A stretch of DNA of 64,000 nt from contig NZ_BMUZ01000008.1 in NCBI RefSeq assembly GCF_014650455.1, positions 248,001-312,000 on the forward strand, given 5' to 3'. The notes beneath the pieces are model-generated. The model did not search any database. It worked only from the letters and a program-made list of their open reading frames with translations, and was not told where the DNA came from. Source of the stretch: Streptomyces xanthochromogenes (GTDB lineage: Bacteria > Actinomycetota > Actinomycetes > Streptomycetales > Streptomycetaceae). Of the stretch, positions 60,781 to 64,000 are shown piece by piece. Position 1 is the first letter of the stretch, and each line of letters opens with the position of its first letter. Made by a program: the position numbers and the translations under genes.

Positions 60781-62307
60781 TCAGATGTCGCGGAAGATCT
60801 CGATCTGCGCGCCCACCGAGTTGAGGCGCTCGGCCAGGTCCTCGTAGCCGCGGTTGATGACGTACACGTTGCGGAGCACGGACGTGCCTTCGGCGGCCAT
60901 CATGGCGAGGAGGACCACCACCGCCGGGCGCAGGGCCGGGGGGCACATCATTTCGGCGGCGCGCCAGCGGGTCGGGCCCTCCACCAGGACCCGGTGCGGG
61001 TCGAGGAGTTGGAGGCGGCCGCCGAGGCGGTTGAGGTCCGTGAGGTAGATCGCGCGGTTGTCGTACACCCAGTCGTGGATGAGCGTCTTGCCCTGGGCCG
61101 CCGCCGCGATCGCCGCGAAGAACGGCACGTTGTCGATGTTGAGGCCGGGGAACGGCATCGGGTGGATCTTGTCGATGGGCGCCTCCAGCTTGGAGGGGCG
61201 CACGGTGAGGTCGATCAGCCGGGTGCGCCCGTTGTCGGCGGCGTACTCGGCGGTGCGGTCGTGGTCGAGGCCCATCTCCTCCAGGACCGCGAGCTCGATC
61301 TCCAGGAACTCCACCGGCACCCGGCGGATCGTCAGCTCGGACTCGGTGACGACGGCCGCCGCGAGCAGGCTCATCGCCTCGACCGGGTCCTCGGAGGGCG
61401 AGTAGTCGACGTCGACGTCGATGTCGGCCATGCCGTGCACGGTCAGGGTGGTGGTGCCGATGCCCTCGACCTTGACGCCGAGCGCCTCCAGGAAGAAGCA
61501 CAGGTCCTGGACCATGTAGTTGGAGGAGGCGTTGCGGATGACGGTGACGCCGTCGTTGCGGGCGGCGGCGAGCAGCGCGTTCTCGGTGACGGTGTCGCCG
61601 CGTTCGGTCAGCACGATCGGGCGGTCGGGCGCGGTGCGCGACACCTCGGCGTGGTAGATGCCCTCGGTGGCCGTGATGTCCAGGCCGAACCGGCGCAGCG
61701 CGATCATGTGCGGCTCGATGGTGCGCGTGCCGAGGTCGCAGCCGCCGGCGTAGGGCAGCCGGAAGCGGTCCATGCGGTGCAGCAGCGGGCCGAGGAACAT
61801 GATGATGGAGCGGGTGCGGCGGGCGGCCGCCGCGTCCATCGCGTCGAGGTCGAGCTCGGCCGGCGGCACGATCTCCAGGTCGGTGCCCTCGTTGATCCAA
61901 CGGGTGCGCACACCAATGGAGTTGAGGACTTCGAGGAGACGGTAGACCTCTTCGATGCGGGCCACCCGGCGCAGCACGGTACGGCCCTTGTTGAGCAGCG
62001 AGCCGCAGAGCAGCGCGACACAGGCGTTCTTGCTCGTCTTGACGTCGATCGAGCCCGAGAGGCGGCGGCCGCCCACGACCCGCAGGTGCATGGGGCCGGA
62101 GTACCCGAGCGAGACGATTTCGCTGTCGAGCGCTTCCCCGATGCGCGCGATCATCTCAAGGCTGATGTTCTGGTTCCCCCGCTCGATGCGGTTCACGGCG
62201 CTCTGGCTGGTGCCCAGAGCCTCGGCCAACTGCGTCTGTGTCCAGCCCCGGTGCTGCCGGGCGTCACGGATGAGCTTGCCGATGCGTACGAGGTAGTCGT
62301 CTGCCAT
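60781..62307 (-). CDS. XRE helix-turn-helix fused to a MurA-family enolpyruvyl transferase
   Basis: A 508-residue protein. Residues 1-~70 are an XRE HTH (IRDARQHRGWTQTQLAEALGTSQSAVNRIERGNQNISLEMIARIGEAL). Residues ~75-505 are an EPT fold: GSIDVKTSKNACVALL (KN motif of MurA), YAGGCDLGTRTIEPH (the reactive Cys kept in GGC), DNVPFFAAIAAAAQGKTLIHD. It would transfer enolpyruvate from PEP to UDP-GlcNAc if active. The HTH fusion suggests a regulator that senses cell-wall precursors. The palindrome ATCTCAGATATGAGAT lies 12 bases upstream of its start. Confidence 0.85.
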   Translation of the reverse strand: MADDYLVRIGKLIRDARQHRGWTQTQLAEALGTSQSAVNRIERGNQNISLEMIARIGEALDSEIVSLGYSGPMHLRVVGGRRLSGSIDVKTSKNACVALLCGSLLNKGRTVLRRVARIEEVYRLLEVLNSIGVRTRWINEGTDLEIVPPAELDLDAMDAAAARRTRSIIMFLGPLLHRMDRFRLPYAGGCDLGTRTIEPHMIALRRFGLDITATEGIYHAEVSRTAPDRPIVLTERGDTVTENALLAAARNDGVTVIRNASSNYMVQDLCFFLEALGVKVEGIGTTTLTVHGMADIDVDVDYSPSEDPVEAMSLLAAAVVTESELTIRRVPVEFLEIELAVLEEMGLDHDRTAEYAADNGRTRLIDLTVRPSKLEAPIDKIHPMPFPGLNIDNVPFFAAIAAAAQGKTLIHDWVYDNRAIYLTDLNRLGGRLQLLDPHRVLVEGPTRWRAAEMMCPPALRPAVVVLLAMMAAEGTSVLRNVYVINRGYEDLAERLNSVGAQIEIFRDI

Positions 62308-62318
62308 AGGGGCAGGTT

Positions 62319-62334
62319 ATCTCAGATATGAGAT
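62319..62334. promoter_or_regulatory. Palindrome ATCTCAGATATGAGAT at the XRE-MurA promoter
   Basis: Six-base arms ATCTCA / TGAGAT flank GATA. The AT-rich site is 12 bases upstream of the XRE-MurA start and shares ATCTC(N6)GAGAT with the palindrome at 63934-63949. It may be an autoregulatory operator. Confidence 0.5.
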
Positions 62335-62500
62335 GACGCTCGCGCCCGGGGGAGCCAACAGGGTGAGGAACCGTCAGTTCCGATCCTGTGACTTCCGTAC
62401 CGGAGCGGCAACCGGAGGGGGTCCATCCGGGAATGAGGATATTTCGGGCGCCGGGCGTGTCGCGGGTTGAGCGGCGAGGTGCGGGAGCGGCCGACCTCCG

Positions 62501-62715
62501 CCCGCGTGAACCCCCGTGCCGCGCCCCGGAGGCGGCCGTTTCCCGCCCGCGCGAACCACCGTGCCACGGCCCGGAGGCGGCCGTTGCCCGCCTGCGTGAA
62601 CCTTCGTGCCGCGCCCCGGAGGCTCGCCCGCCTGCGTGAACCCCCGCGCCACGGCCCGGAGGCGGCTGTGCCCCGCTCGGGTGAACCCCGTGCCCCGCAG
62701 GCGGCCTCGCGTGCC
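62501..62715. repeat. 45-bp tandem repeat (minisatellite), about five copies
   Basis: Units start at 62501, 62546, 62591, 62631 and 62676 with the core CC(C/T)GCGTGAACC...GTGCC(G/A)CG(C/G)CCCGGAGGC. All are 45 bases except the third (40 bases). The multiple of three keeps frames open through it. It lies just beyond the 3' end of the epimerase gene. Confidence 0.85.
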
Positions 62716-62746
62716 CGGGTCGGGCCGCCCCCTTCTCCGGGCTTTC

Positions 62747-63733
62747 TCAGCCCAGTGCTTCCAGGAGTTCGCGTTCGCGCTCGTCGCTCAGGCCGGCCCC
62801 GCGCGGGCGATCCAGGCCCTGTTCCCGCTCCCAGCGCAGGGTGTCCTCCAGGAACTGCCTCCGCGGCCGGTGTCGCAGACCGGCCGCGCCGGCCGCGGCG
62901 CCGCTGCGGGCGCCGAAGCCGGCCCAGTCCGGGTCGGCCACCCACAGCGCGAGCGACTCGGGGCCCATGGCCTGGGTCACCTTCTGCCCGATCAGCCACT
63001 CGTCGTCGGCCTCCACCACCGGCCCGGAGTGCCCGCCGATCTCCCGCGACAGCGCGATCCACTCCCCGAGCGGCACGACCGGGCCGACCGCGTCGAACGT
63101 GCCGGTCGTTCGCCTTTCGGCGCAGTCGAGCAGCCACGCCGCGAGGTCCCGTACGTCGACGAACTGGGTCCCGACGCCCGCAGAGGCCGGCACGAGCAGC
63201 GGAGCCCCGGGCGCGCGGGCCGCGCGGGCGGCCCAGCACCCCGAGCGGCCGGTGTGGTCGCCGGGGCCGCCGATCAGCCCCGGCCGGGCGATGAGGAGCC
63301 GGTCGCCCAGTACGGCCGCGGAGGCCTGTTCGCACGCCACCTTGGCCGCCCCGAACAGCGCGGGCTCGACCTCGTCCAGCTCGGTCGCCGGGAGCAGTTC
63401 GGCCGCTTCGTCCGCGCCGAGCGGCCCGTGCGAGGCGTACGCGCTGACCGATGAGACGTACGTCCAGTGCGCCGCCCGCCCGCCGAGCGCCGCCAGCGCG
63501 GAGCGGACGAAGCCGGGCTGCCACGACAGCTCGACCACGGCGTCCCAGTCCCGGCCCGCCACGCCGTCGTACGCCGCCGGGTCGCGCCGGTCCGCGACGA
63601 CCAGCGTCGCGCCCTCGGCCACCTCGCCGCTCTCGCCGCGCGCCAGACAGGTCACCCGGTGCCCGCGCGCCCGTGCCTGCCGCGAGAACTCGCGGCCCAC
63701 CCATGCCGTTCCGCCCAGTGTCAAGATCTCCAT
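62747..63733 (-). CDS. NAD-dependent epimerase/dehydratase family protein
   Basis: A 328-residue extended short-chain dehydrogenase. The N-terminus LTLGGTAWVGREFSRQARARGHRVTCLAR is a Gly-rich NAD(P) site (GGTxxVG), and WTYVSSVSAYA supplies the Ser. The YxxxK is replaced by FGAAKVACEQA, so the Tyr is Phe. This fits the atypical SDR group related to isoflavone reductase or RNA-binding paralogues, which may lack catalysis. The substrate is unknown. A window-edge operator lies ~200 bases upstream. Confidence 0.8.
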   Translation of the reverse strand: MEILTLGGTAWVGREFSRQARARGHRVTCLARGESGEVAEGATLVVADRRDPAAYDGVAGRDWDAVVELSWQPGFVRSALAALGGRAAHWTYVSSVSAYASHGPLGADEAAELLPATELDEVEPALFGAAKVACEQASAAVLGDRLLIARPGLIGGPGDHTGRSGCWAARAARAPGAPLLVPASAGVGTQFVDVRDLAAWLLDCAERRTTGTFDAVGPVVPLGEWIALSREIGGHSGPVVEADDEWLIGQKVTQAMGPESLALWVADPDWAGFGARSGAAAGAAGLRHRPRRQFLEDTLRWEREQGLDRPRGAGLSDERERELLEALG

Positions 63734-63932
63734 CGGCCCACCCAAACACGGGCCGCGGGGCCCGCCCATGGGGCTTCGCCCAGGGCGTAGGGGCGTGCGC
63801 GCACGGGCGGACCCCGTGCGTGGGGGTGCCCCCGCCCGGGGAGCGGCGTGCGTGACCCCGGTCACCGGGGCCCGTGGCGGAGGGGGCGCACCGGCGCCCG
63901 CGCATGACCCATCGGCGGCCATGTACTAGAGT

Positions 63933-63950
63933 TATCTCGACATCGAGATA
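63933..63950. promoter_or_regulatory. Palindrome TATCTCGA-CA-TCGAGATA
   Basis: Eight-base perfect arms flank CA. It lies 200 bases upstream of the epimerase start and is probably the operator of a rightward gene just outside the window. The form resembles MarR-type sites. In S. coelicolor an XRE-MurA gene is, as I recall, next to aconitase, whose promoter is a TamR target; this would fit, but the gene is not visible. Confidence 0.5.
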
Positions 63951-63977
63951 TCTACCGGGGCGCACCGCAGCCGACGC

Positions 63978-63996
63978 TCGGTAAGGGTTACCTAAC
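63978..63996. promoter_or_regulatory. Possible iron box at the window edge
   Basis: TCGGTAAGGGTTACCTAAC resembles the iron box upstream of cchH (GGTTAGGGTTACCTTC). It is followed by TTAG at the edge. If real, the gene starting to the right of the window is iron-regulated. Confidence 0.45.
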
Positions 63997-64000
63997 TTAG

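Larger units (their letters stand above)
62308..62746. other. 439-bp intergenic region with operator and tandem repeat
   Basis: The left part holds the promoter of the XRE-MurA gene with a palindrome at 62319-62334. The right part is a 45-bp tandem repeat (62501-62715). A minus-strand frame over the repeat encodes a 15-residue repeat (GRGTxVxAGGxRPPP) but has no ribosome site, and I do not call it a gene. Confidence 0.55.

Noticed and set aside
62374..62652. A 92-residue 15-mer repeat protein on the minus strand
   Set aside because: It has no ribosome site, and its openness follows from the 45-bp repeat length; I list the repeat only.

Overview
The window is high-GC actinobacterial DNA, almost certainly Streptomyces. 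The evidence is the strong third-position G/C bias, GTG/TTG starts, GTGA/ATGA overlaps, and a coelichelin gene cluster in the same order as that of S. coelicolor.

Bases 1 to about 11,380 are the right end of a prophage whose other end lies outside the window. It carries small late genes, an amidase/LysM endolysin with an overlapping holin, an Rpf-like LysM protein, an HNH nuclease and small unknowns. It also carries a HEPN-like protein with an RX4H motif, a nucleotidyltransferase/small protein/DpdA-like transglycosylase trio, zinc-ribbon proteins, and a large serine integrase. The integrase starts at the junction with the C-terminal part of a host Pnkp RNA-repair gene (about 11,380-12,804), so the prophage appears to sit inside that gene.

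Host genes follow. An arginine deiminase set (arcA, arcB, APC permease) has no carbamate kinase beside it. An anti-sigma-type ATPase is next. Then comes a CoA-thioester aromatic-acid catabolic cluster: enoyl-CoA hydratase, FAD monooxygenase/OYE fusion, PaaX regulator, aryl-CoA ligase, acyl-CoA dehydrogenase and RidA. I read it as an anthranilate or salicylate route. A set with an aminopeptidase P, a DHDPS-family enzyme and a proline racemase/hydroxyproline epimerase suggests hydroxyproline use.

The region 28,521-59,580 is an iron-regulated siderophore island. The cchA-cchK genes encode coelichelin synthesis, export, uptake and hydrolysis. The trimodular NRPS has codes that fit formyl-hydroxyornithine, threonine and hydroxyornithine. 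Next to them lie a NAGS-like acetyltransferase and a coupled argC-argJ-argB-argD operon, which together make ornithine, the main coelichelin building block. Seven matches to the DmdR1/IdeR iron-box consensus (TTAGGTTAGGCTCACCTAA) sit in front of the cch transcription units, the NAGS gene, argCJBD and a DUF2470 gene, with a shorter palindromic match before cchE and a weaker match at the right edge. The two export half-transporters CchG and CchI have lost complementary ATPase motifs, so only a heterodimer should form one intact ATP site.

The right end holds a DUF7919-type protein, a decayed tyrosine-integrase fragment, a MurA-family enzyme fused to an XRE helix-turn-helix, a 45-bp minisatellite, an NAD-dependent epimerase and an operator-like palindrome at the window edge. 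All calls come from reading the sequence; no database search was run.
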